Shown here in pieces: positions 19,701 through 31,700 of a stretch of DNA of 32,566 bases. The DNA lies in NCBI GenBank assembly GCA_946803715.1, contig CAMPET010000319.1, forward strand, positions 29,245-61,810, given 5' to 3'. How positions within the stretch are numbered: position 1 is the stretch's first letter; every line of letters starts with the position of its first letter. A model generated the notes under the pieces. That model made no database searches. It had not been told where the DNA came from and saw only the letters and a program-made list of their open reading frames with translations. The position numbers were made by a program, and so were the translations under genes. The stretch comes from Beroe ovata. Lineage: Eukaryota > Ctenophora > Nuda > Beroida > Beroidae.

Positions 19701-22700
19701 TGCTCTGGCCTCGTGTGCGTGTTAGGGATGCATACTTACTTGATCCAAATACCCAATATTTGGGGCCGGGATGTCTGCCTGTATTGCTGCACAGGCAAAT
19801 CTCCGCTGTACAAATGGAGCCAGCTTGGACTCAGCTGTACAGAGCTATAATTTGGTGGGTCAATATCACCCAAAATGTAGCAGGAAGGGGGTAGGGGAGG
19901 AAAACTCGGCAAGGGGAGCGAGGAGGGCATAACAATGGGGGTTATAGGGGAATATTCATTCTAAGATTCTAGAGAACTTGATCACAATATGTTACAATAT
20001 AGCAGAAATGGATAGAAAAAGTAGAAGCATGCACACACATCCCTGATAGTGTTTTGGAAGTTGATCCAGGTGGTTTTCAGATCAAAACATATACGGCATT
20101 GCGAATATCCTAGTCTCACGAGAAATAGACTATAGATCCAAATCACAATAGCAAGAAGTGTGCCTGTCTAATCGAAAGACAACAAGACCATGCAAGAAAG
20201 AACAACATGTGCAACATATTGGTAGGAAAACCCCATGTACTTCAAATAACACAAGTGGGACATTGTAGAGTGTTGATAAGACCATGCAACATGCAGATAG
20301 AACAACACCGCTCTATATATAGAACCGGCTCTATAACTTACACTTTCCCGTAGAGTTTCCTTCGCGTTCTCCAACTCCTCTATCTGGTCACTATTATTAG
20401 CAATAGCTTCCTNTCGATGCACAGATCCGCATAATTTCACTTCACTTTTTATCAAATGCTTAGTGTATCACGCCCCTTGGACGGGTTTTCTAGTATCCTT
20501 ATATCACAGAGCTGCCACTCAATTACTACCCAATTACTACCCAATTACTACCCAATTACCTGGGAACTAGCACTCTTCTTCCTGGTATTAACCCGTGCTC
20601 TCAACTCCTCCACAGCCCCCTCCAACTTCTCACACTCCTCCTCCCTTGAGCTGAGGTCTTCCTTCGCAGCGTGCAGCTCGTTAGTGAGTCGTCTCAGAGT
20701 CCGGTCTCGTTCCTCCAGATCGGTCTCGTAATCCGCTATACGGTCCTTGGCCTCCTTCAACTTCTGTTTCAGGCCCACGTTCACCTAGGTGAGGAGAGGG
20801 GGGTGGGTTAGTGAAAGAGAGGGGGGGGAGGTGAGGGGTGTTGCAGGGGTGGATAAGGGCTTATATTATTAATGTTGAGGGCCAGCTCTCAATGTGGTCG
20901 CCGGAATATACATATTGCGGACAGAATGCTTCCGGTGATGAATACATGCAGAGACTGGGTGAGCAGTCGGTGGTTGCTATATTCACGAGAAAAGGACACG
21001 AGTTTTTCATTGTTTTCGCGGACACTCATTCTTATTTTGCTTTATTACACTTTTAAAGTGACCGAACATGCTTACTTCATACAATAATACCGTATGAATT
21101 AAAATGTGCATTCTGAAACTGTCTGCTTTGAGCAGTATATGCTTTTTTATTCAGGACGATAGATATCCCAAATATCTGGGACATGATTAAAGAATCTCTG
21201 TTTTATGGGTGCAAAATTCAAGAGAACATGTAAGTATATCATTATCATCATTGACGTGGTTTTTCATCAGATATGTGCGCCCACGACTGAAGTTTTCGGG
21301 TTTGAGAATTGGGATCTTCATTCTGAAACAGGCATTGGAAAAAATGTCTGGCATGTGACGGGCATAAACTGTGTTGGTCATATGCCGTGGAAATCATGGC
21401 TCATTGGGATTATAGGCATATAATACTGCTCGAGTGAGCGTATGCCTTGGAAATGCACTGCTCTGGCCTCTTGTGTGTTAGGGACATACACTGAGTCTGC
21501 TCTTGGATACTGCTCTTGTTTGGGATGCATACTTACTTGATCCAAATACCCAATATCTGGGGCCGGGATGTCTGCCTGTATTGCTGCACAGGCAAATCTC
21601 CGCTGTACAAATGGAGCCAGCTTGGACTCAGCTGTACAGAGCTATAATTTGGTGGGTCAATATCACCCAGAATGTAGCAGGAAGGGGGTAGGGGAGGAAA
21701 ACTCGGCAAGGGGAGCGAGGAGGGCATAACAATGGGGGTTATAGGGGAATATTCATTCTAAGATTCTAGAGAACTTGATCACAATATGTTACAATATAGC
21801 AGAAATGGATAGAAAAAGTAGAAGCATGCACACACATCCCTGATAGTGTTTTGGAAGTTGATCCAGGTGGTTTTCAGATCAAAACATATACGGCATTGCG
21901 AATATCCTAGTCTCACGAGAAATAGACTATAGATCCAAATCACAATAGCAAGAAGTGTGCCTGTCTAATCGAAAGACAACAAGACCATGCAAGAAAGAAC
22001 AACATGTGCAACATATTGGTAGGAAAACCCCATGTACTTCAAATAACACAAGTGGGACATTGTAGAGTGTTGATAAGACCATGCAACATGCAGATAGAAC
22101 AACACCGCTCTATATATAGAACCGGCTCTATAACTTACACTTTCCCGTAGAGTTTCCTTCGCGTTCTCCAACTCCTCTATCTGGTCACTATTATTAGCAA
22201 TAGCTTCCTGCGCGGTGGCCAGCTGCTTCTTAAGGAGTGCAACACAGTCCTCTGCCGCCGCTAGCTGATCCTTCAACTGTCCGTTCTCCTGGACACACAC
22301 AGCGTGGAGACACATTAAGTAGACAAGTTGGAGACAGCGTGTGTGTGGAGACACATTCAGTAGACAAGTTGGAGACAGCGTGTGTGTGGAGACACATTCA
22401 GTAGACAAGTTGGAGACAGCGTGGAGACACATTCAGTAGACAAGTTGGAGACAGCGTGTGGAGAAAGTGCCTTTATAAGTGGAGAGAGTGAGGAGACAAA
22501 ACGACATTCGCGCAACACATAGAATCAGAGGGAAGGAACAGTTCTACGCACCAAGTGAACATTGCACGTGTTAGGGAAGTAGTAGACAGAGGACGTGTAT
22601 TTAGTGGTCGTTGTGAATGTTAGGTAGGATAGGGTCGGGGTCGACACCTCACAACCACAAGCCGATGTCGGGATCAGAGACGTCTCTTCTTGAGACATCT

Positions 22701-25700
22701 CTTAAAATCGAAAATCAGGGTCGTCTAAATCAGAACACATAGACTGTCGAATTGGCGATACTTATTCGGAGAAGCACAATGACAAGTTAGCACGTGTCCA
22801 TGTAAGAAATATTGATCCATGTGTGCCAGGTTCGGGTGAAATTATCAGGAGATCAAAAACAGGACAATGGGCTGCTGCGATATCAAATTGCAATCTCCCC
22901 ATCAATAACATGTTACCATGGTAACATTCTCGACGAGTGAGTTCTCACGATCAAAACATTACAAAAAGCATGAGGAGGCAAAACACCACTAAATTCTCAG
23001 TTCCCTATTACTCGACGATATTTATAAATGGTGAGTGAGAGAGGGGGCAGTATGATAATGATTACTATGAGAAAAAACACCGCATGACGACAAGCAGAAC
23101 TTGGCAAAGTGGTCACATGGTCACATGGATCATAACTATTAATGATAATGGAGCATTAACTTTGTGACAAAAATGTGTGTCGTAGCAGGAGATAGCATCT
23201 TTGTGCTGTTCCTTTTCACAGCAAGCACTTCACAGCTACTCCCGCCGCTGCCGCCTGCTGGCACATGCCAATTGATACTGTCAGTATCGGATGGCGGGAT
23301 AGTGTCTGACAATTGACAGAAGAAGACAGAGAGGGAGGAGAATATGGGGATATATGGTGATCTCGGTGACCGTAGCATGCCATTCGTCACACCACGCGTT
23401 CAAAAAACAAGCCCACCATTACACAACTCCACACCACGTACTATGATCCACTGCACCATAAAACCACTGTAAACTGTACACTGTACAGTGGTACATCGGC
23501 CACTACACAGTACTGAGTACAATCACGCCACAGTCACGTCAAAACACAAGTCCCAATATCCCACTAGTAAACCACTGCACCATTAATCCACAGTACAGTG
23601 TACAGTGTACACTAAACCACTGCATACTCTAGAGTACTTTACACCACTTACCATGGCATATATATGCATCACTAAACGAATCAGGAGGAATCAAGCCGCC
23701 ACGATACAATAATTATTACACACCACAGACAGAGTGAATTGAACAAATCGCACAGGTGACTACTAGGGATGCAGCGTGGTTATGGAACACGGTTTACACG
23801 ACGTGTTAACTACAGCACCCTGTGAACCCTGGCTACTCACAACCTGACATGAGATTTGGGGATTCGAGAGTGAGGGTTGTCAGCCGGAAATTCAGATGAC
23901 AGAAATGATAATATTGACAGTTGGCAGGCATAATATAAGACGGAAATCAACTACTAAATACGTGTGCCTAAATCCTCTAATAGCGAATTTACAGGGCATA
24001 GACATGTCAGTTTAAACGGACTGTGCCACTGACAACCTGATGCAAGACGGCAGAAAACAGTTTCCAAACCACTCTAACCGACTCCGGACCACTCTGAACC
24101 ATCCACAACCACTCGCATGATCGACTGAGGTCCTAACTGTCTGACTCCCATGAGAAGAGATGTCTGGGACCATACTCATACCACGAGGAGGTATAGTGTT
24201 AATTTGACATTATAGCTGCAATGCTCCTTCATAATTTCACTGTTATATGACAAATGTATGTTATGTACCTTGCCATATTTGCATAGTTTTGAGGTATTTC
24301 ACAGCTAGGATCGGTATGAATTTGATCGATGATGTATCGACTCTATTACCATGGATCTCGGTTTATGATTGCTAGTTTGACTCAGACCCAAAAACACCGA
24401 AATCAGAAGCAAAAACACCGAAATCAGAAGCAAAACACAACTCTCACCTCCTCATAAGATTCAAGGGAAGGTTGGAGTTTGGATAGTTTTCTCTGGAGCG
24501 TAGAGTTAGCGTCACTGAGCTCCTCAATCTTTGAGTCCTTGGTCCGAATTTCAGATTTTAGATCGTCAACACATTGTCGCAACTCATTAGAAGTAGTCTG
24601 CAGCTCCTGCATTTCTCGCCTGGCATGGTGAGGGGGAAATGGTGGTGTCAAGAGGAGGGATGTGGTGTCAAGAGGGGGAAATGAGGTGTCAAGAGGGGGA
24701 AATGTGGTGTCAAGAGGAGACAGGAGAAGTGGTGACATGTTACCTGGTTTTGATTGTTAGAGACGAGGACTCGTTCTCAGCTTGCTCCAGCAGTTCCTTT
24801 GTGACCTCTTTCTCATCTGCGATAGAGGATCAGTGAAAATAGAGTGGGGTTTTTAGAGGAGATGGTGGGTCTAATGATGGACGGAAAGTGGATCACATCA
24901 CTAAAATGATAGATGTATCTGTTAAGTGATGATGTATCTGTTAAGTGAGGGCGCAGTGAAAAATGAAAATAAGATGTTTGCAAAAAGAGTGCCGGACAAT
25001 TACAGAGTAATCGAATATTTGAGCTTATATTATCAAAGACTGAACAGTGAACAACGTCAGAAATCGGCAGAACAACTAGCTGCACTAGTAGGCTGACATA
25101 CACCATAACAACAACAACAACAACAATAAACAAGCCATACAAGCCATGCTCAGAATACGCCAATGCCACACACTAGCACACTGTTAGAGATAAGTTAACT
25201 GTACGATAATTAGTTAAACTCTTATCTATACACAGAGTTAGATCTATACTAATTACTAACCTTGGTCACTGTCAGCATCATCAGTGTCATTATTGTGGTA
25301 GCTTATGTAGTGGGGAACTGCAGATTTCAGACATCCGCACACGACAACACTACAGTTGGTACAGTAAACTTCACATATAACCATATTATGCAGGAAACTG
25401 TACTCAGCACAGGATTCTACAGTGTACAGTGTACAGTGCACAGTAAGCTACAGCAGTATACTTCGTGCAGAGGGGAGGGAACTGTACAATACAATGCACA
25501 GACTCCACTAAATTTAGTAGAATATGAGAGCAAATGAGTGCCGAGTTTAATTTATCCTCCTTGCATACCTAACAGAGATTGGTCACTGGCCAGTGGCCAC
25601 TACATAGCTCATGCAATTACCACCCCAAACCAGTCTATACCACTCTCTGAGACTGGCATCTCAACAGTCAACACACAAACACACAAACAAACACACAAAC

Positions 25701-28700
25701 ACACACACACAAACAAAGATGCAAACAAAGACACACATTCACACACACAGACACACACACAAACAAAGACAGAAACACACACACACATACACACACATAC
25801 TCACGTTTAATCTGTTCCAGTAAATCCGCAACCTCTCCCTCCAATTGCTCGACTTTCTGCTCCAAAGCAGTGTTTCTCTTCTCAGATTCCATCCAATCCG
25901 ACTCAAACTTTGCTGTTGATGCGGTGTTAGTGATCAGTGACGGAATCTACACAAATAGGATTGAAAGTTTTGTGACCTATTATTATATTATATGTACCGC
26001 GGAAAACGACCCTTTCGGCAAAATCGGGCATACACACCTTGTTGGGATTTGAGTTGTTCTATGACCACATTCGCTTCCCCAATCTCCTTTGACGCTTTGT
26101 CATTGATATCCTTCTCCTGAGAAGATTGCAAATTAGGAGTGTGGTTAATTAGGGAGTGTGGGAAATTAAGGTGTGTGGGAAATTAGGGAGAGTGGGAAAT
26201 TAGGGAGTGTGGGAAATTTGGGAGTGTGGTAAATTAGGGAGTGACAAATTGGGCAGTGATAAAGCAGTGGTAAAGCAGGAAGTGGAGATACTTGTAAATT
26301 AGAGACAGTAGAAGATGATCTACAACTGCCTCTAATTAACGAGTCTCTCTACTTCCTAGATCATAGGGTGGTAAATCCGTAAGAAAGTTAGAAATGAACA
26401 AGGAACAAATGATCACTGATCGGTCCTCAATAATTAATAGCGAACTCATGTGAAAATCATGACCAGCAGCTTCCTACACAGCCAGGACGATGATTAGTGA
26501 TGACTGCTGAGACAGCACTTTGTGAGTGATAGCACTGATCGTTAGAAATCACGTGAGTCATGTAATGGATCTGCATATATTGGAAACAATCCAGAAATAC
26601 ATTTATATTCCGGTTAGGGCATATATATTATCATCATCCTGTCCGAGCGGAAGTATAGAGCGGGGACCCATTAAGTCATTATCCAATTAGGTGAAGGGCA
26701 AAAGTAAAGACTCATTCGCCTGGTAAAAGTGATCTGCGTGGACCCCCATATCAATACTACAGAACGTTCTGGAAAAGATAATACGGCTCTTGATTATTAG
26801 GAATTATTAGAACAGGACTTTAGTAGTTGATTCGGGGAATAGACCATAGAGGTCATCAGCATAGTTCAATCATGACTGGACTTTAGTGTAGGGATAGTAG
26901 GATCGTATTAAAACTATAGTTTAACTAGAACAATATGGACCCTCACGAATACTCTAACTGAGATCCAGGGGCATTCGCATTGAAAACAGTGCCTAGACTC
27001 GTAGAATACAAATAGCGACAATCATACAGGCCCTTAGCAAACAATAGCGAGCAAATAGCACTATCCCCAACCACACGTCCCAATAGTATACAAAGTGGGT
27101 ACTGGGTGTCTATATAGCGACACACGTGTACAACACTTGGCAAAATTCCAAGACATTTGGCATAACCCCAAACCAGACAAACACACACACGTAGCTTGAG
27201 AACCTTCATCGGTGCAACCATCAGCTTCAGATCCGAGATGGTCTTCCTCTTCTTGAGCTGATTTAGTTCACTCTCCCTCTCATGTATCAGACTGTCCCTT
27301 TCTTTGATTGCAATCTCGGACTCTGATATGACTTCATTTGCTGCTGCCAAGTTATCCGTCAGTTGTTCAACTGTTTTCTCCAATTCTCCCACTTTGCGTT
27401 CCAGGTCTGTGATTTCCTGTGATTTCCGCTCGAGTACCTCCTTCATTCCCTCTATCTCGGCAGTTTTCTGGTCGATGACCTGTGTTTTCTGATCGATGAC
27501 CTCCTCCAACATCCGCTTCACTTCGAGTACAGACTCGGTATTTTCTGATGTGGTGGCTGCGTTGGTGGGAACGGTGGCCGCCGCCGTAACGGCTTTCTCC
27601 AACTTCTCGTTCAGCTCATCTATCTCATCAAGTGCCTGATATAGACACGTGCACGTCACACGTGATCCAAATTGCACGTGCTCACGTGACGACACATATG
27701 CTTCACGTGTCATGCACACGTGACAGCAAGATCGTAGCTGGTAAAGTCGGAAAAACTCTCACTCATCACTCTATTTATAAAACAAAACAACGCCCATTAT
27801 CTGGCAGAGGTCTTACCTCTTCCAACTGTTCTTGTAGGTTCTGTATATCATTAACTAGAGCCCCCTTTATCTCTTCAAGCTTCTCTACCTGGGAATTTAT
27901 CGTGTTATGAATGGGCCAGCTTATGAATAGGCTGGATGTTATTCAGAGTCGGGAAAATGATGGGAATTTGATTTTCCTAATCACTAATTCTACCTCTTGA
28001 CTTTCACGTTCCCTCTCACACTCTCGCACACTCACACTTCTCGCTCATGACCAGGTAAGGCAGGGACCAGGTAAGGCAGGGACTCACACCACTGATACAT
28101 ATCAGTCTTAGAAAAGAATTTAACGATTTGCTGGTGCATTCAGACTCAGTCAGGGTACAAAATTGAGGGATGAGGAATGGAGATTCTCATCTGAGGAAAT
28201 GTTCACCTTGGTCTTAAGCTCCTCATTCTCCTCAATCATAGCATCATCCATGGTGTTTCCTGCGTTCTGTGCATTTTGTGCCTCCGTACTCAGCTTCAGA
28301 ATTTCACCCTTCAGTCTCGCGATGGTCCTATTCGCCTCTTGTAACTAGGGGAATACAGCTCTATAGTGGAGTACTATATAGCGGAGAATTAGAGTTTTGT
28401 TGGTTCCATCTCGACAGAGAATTTATTATCTAAACTTAGGTGGAGGACCCAACTATATAACAGCACGGGTATAATAATTCTCCCTTACCTTTTCATTGAC
28501 TGATTCCACATCCGACATCTTTGATTTCAACTCTTTTAACTCTGCCCTGAGGAAGAGATCATATCAGAAACTGTATCGATAACATTGAGACGAAAACATC
28601 TATCATGACACCCTCTATGACGATTCATCGAAGAGGGTGTCATCATATATTCACGATGACACCCCTATATAAAATGACTGAGACACCCTCCCACCCCTTA

Positions 28701-31700
28701 TAGTAAGGAACTAACATGAACATCTTGGAATAGTATATTGATGAGCAGGTACTACTACCACAGTTAGGGAAAAGTTGAAATATGACAAACGGTCAAAAAA
28801 TAACGTAAAAAATATATCCCCGTCAACCTAGATCTATCGATAGACCTAATATATTTAAAACAGACTAAGTGAATATAAAAAGCATTTTCCACGCATAACA
28901 AGTTGCATAAACAGTTTCATATATTAATAAAACCCATCACCGAGCGTCCATATACTCACGTGATCAGTGTGCTCACAGTGCTTTGCTGCGCGACTACAAC
29001 ACTCTTCTCAGAAAGCAGTTTTTCATGGAATATGGTGCTATCTCTCACCCGATATATTGAAAGCTACACAAAGTGGGAGGTAAAAAGAAGCGAAAGCTAT
29101 TGTTGTGAAACAAGCTTGGTACAATATACTTGTAGATAATGAGTAGGAGCAGAAAATATGCCTCATATATATTCCAGGAGCGATTACATAGCATATTTAA
29201 TACAGAGAACGGAGCTTGTGGAAAACACAAAATCGCATAAAATGCAGAAATTCATTCCCGGAGTTTATTATATTTCAACTTAAATTTGAATATCGGTTCA
29301 AGTATGATTGCTCCAACGGTTTAGGTCAGAACTATATCATAGTAATCACATATCCCAGTATGATATCATGATCAAATCCACATAACATATATCCTGAATC
29401 TAATGACAAGGATGTCATGAATCAAAGTAAAACAAATGACAGAGTAGAAACATTTATGTTCAGACTGAAGACTCGGTAATATACCATCCTTTCCGATAGA
29501 GAGCTATCATGAAGTATGGGTTCTTCTAACGCACACGCGGGACTCCAGGGCCGATCATTGATCACTGATTTAAAAACAATACGCAGAGACATGGGATAGA
29601 TTTCGTATTACGTACGTCGTACATATCATGTGAAGTTCAAAATTCTAGATATGTGGCAACAATATGTTTTGTAGTAGGTAAAGCTAAGTACGCAATCCAC
29701 CGAACGCACAATAGTGTCTATAATAGAACACATGGGAAATGGAATATATATCCCACCCAAAAGTACTGTTTAATAAGTCTGTAATAGAACACGTCATCAT
29801 GGAAATGAGATAAATTTCCCGGACTTATTCTCCCGAAAGTGAGAATAATGAATCCTCATGATCTCACTTCTCGATAATATCTGTGGGGAGAAAGAGAGAG
29901 AGAGAGGAAGTAATGAGGGAGAGGAAATTCTGAATTTCGCCAAACTTCTGATCATAATGACCTCTCTCTAAAGTACTAAGCACACACACGTACACACGTG
30001 CGTAGGATATAGAAGTGTGTATTAAGATAATACAAATGATCATTTCCCTTCCTCTTTCTCCATCTATAATCTATATGACGAAGGAATGATCATGTTATAG
30101 ACGATAATAAATGGCAAAGAATCGGCCCAAATGATAAAACGACCGCTGATCAGTGGTAGTTTTCATGAAGTAAATGCCTGGTTGTTTACCGACCGTCTTA
30201 GCTTAGATATACCAGCACAAACTAGAAAACAAAGCTCGCCGAGCCCATGATATGGTATCGGCAATACTTCTCAAACAATTGGAGCGTAGATAACCCAATT
30301 ATACGAGGAGATAGTGATTGACAATTCGTGACCACAGTTCATTTGGCGTGGAATAGCGCGCGTCGCAACTTGTCACACCACCTGTCTATGTGACAGTATG
30401 TGTATTGTGTAGTATCCTATAGTCTCGCACACTGAGCCCAATAGTCAGCTTGTCTGCAAACAATATCCTATAGTCTCACACACAGGGCCAAACTTCAGCA
30501 AGATTTCGCACGATCAGCATCTGCTGCTATTATCATTGATCAATGACCATATGCATTGTGTTATGATCATGTGTATTGTGTTATGATCATGTGTATTGTG
30601 TTATGATCATGTGTAATCATGTGATCATGTGTATTGTGTTATGGTCATGTGTAATGATAACCAATACGAGCACTGATAAAGAACTACCTACCGTGGACTG
30701 TAACAGTCGCGGGAAGCAAACACAAAGATTGGAAACAATTGTTTCCCTCTAGCTCTACACTTGTACGAGGGATTCAGCGCGGCACTGCGTGTCTGTGTTA
30801 CAGAGAGAGAGAGAGAGAAAGAGCGGGTATAATTCCCGCACAACTTACCCGCATATGTTCGTCGCTCTATACGCATAACAGTACGCATAACGATAGACGC
30901 AAGCCGACAAACATGCGGACTTTGTGTTTAGAGCGGTGATCGCGTGATTGAAACTATAGCTAGATTGCGGAGTAAGCGAGTACTTGAGTAAAGTTATTGT
31001 GGAGTGAGGTCGTGAGTTATTAGCGATGAGCAATGAACCATGGGAAATTATCGTGAACAGCCCTCCTATATTATGGTTCGTAATAATCCGAATGATAATA
31101 ATAGTTGGAAATTGAAAATAATAGCTGAAGCCGATGATATTTCATTCGAACGAACTCGACGCTAACTCACTATAATCATGGGCAGCAGCAGGAAACTATA
31201 TTGCGTGACGATAGTCACGAAGATTAGCGCGTGACAATAGTCACGATTCTGCGTGAGGAAATAATCCGGAAATTGCGTAACTATCACGATTTAACCCGGT
31301 ATCGCGTGACCCAGAAACGCGTGATGAATGATAACAACGTCGGTAACCATTGATTGGAGGCGATATTTTCAATGAGGAATATCGGCGGCAACAAACATAT
31401 AAGGGCTCTCATGATATTATGAGGAAAGAATGCTCACGATGCCATCGCAGACAGATGGAGTGGCACTACTACTAGGCAGGATCGTTTGACTATCGGTCCG
31501 TTATATCCGCTAGGAAACGCTAACTAGTGTGAACTAACACATGGGAAACTATAGCTCAAACTATGAGTATCTGATTCAAAAAACGGGAGATGATAAGATA
31601 GTTTACTACAGACTCACTCAGTGACAGAGAGCTTCTTGTTGAGAGCGTTGTTTGTTGACACCAGTGTGGTTAGTTGACCAGTCTTACTCTCCAATGCACC

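Larger units (their letters stand above)
22462..24447. other. Intron of the pericentrin-like gene
   Basis: About 2 kb. No convincing exon; a weak candidate at about 23190-23305 is discussed under rejected items. It contains an X-box (22912), a palindrome-rich stretch (23464-23640) and a 21-bp repeat (24390). Confidence 0.5.
29044..31617. other. Largest intron of the pericentrin-like gene
   Basis: 2.57 kb without a supported exon. It holds (GA)n runs near 29890-29905 and 30800-30818, the 20-bp minisatellite at 30545, a 20-bp repeat with TATCCTATAGTCTC at about 30411 and 30465, and the GTGAC/GTCAC inverted pairs near 31205-31244. An alternative internal promoter or small exons cannot be excluded. 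Confidence 0.5.

Noticed and set aside
19022-20341. Transposon coding sequence within the duplicated intron
   Set aside because: Short frames such as 19068-19334 recur in copy 2 because the block is duplicated; the frames drift between copies and no transposase or reverse transcriptase motif is seen.
23139-23390. Possible extra exon of the pericentrin-like gene (acceptor ttgtcag at about 23310, peptide with GGSGGSS)
   Set aside because: The acceptor is plausible but no in-phase donor is convincing, the peptide is not coiled-coil, and the exons either side already join in phase 0 without it.
25538-25823. Plus and minus frames rich in Thr/His/Gln or Val/Cys
   Set aside because: Translations of the CA-rich microsatellite, not genes.
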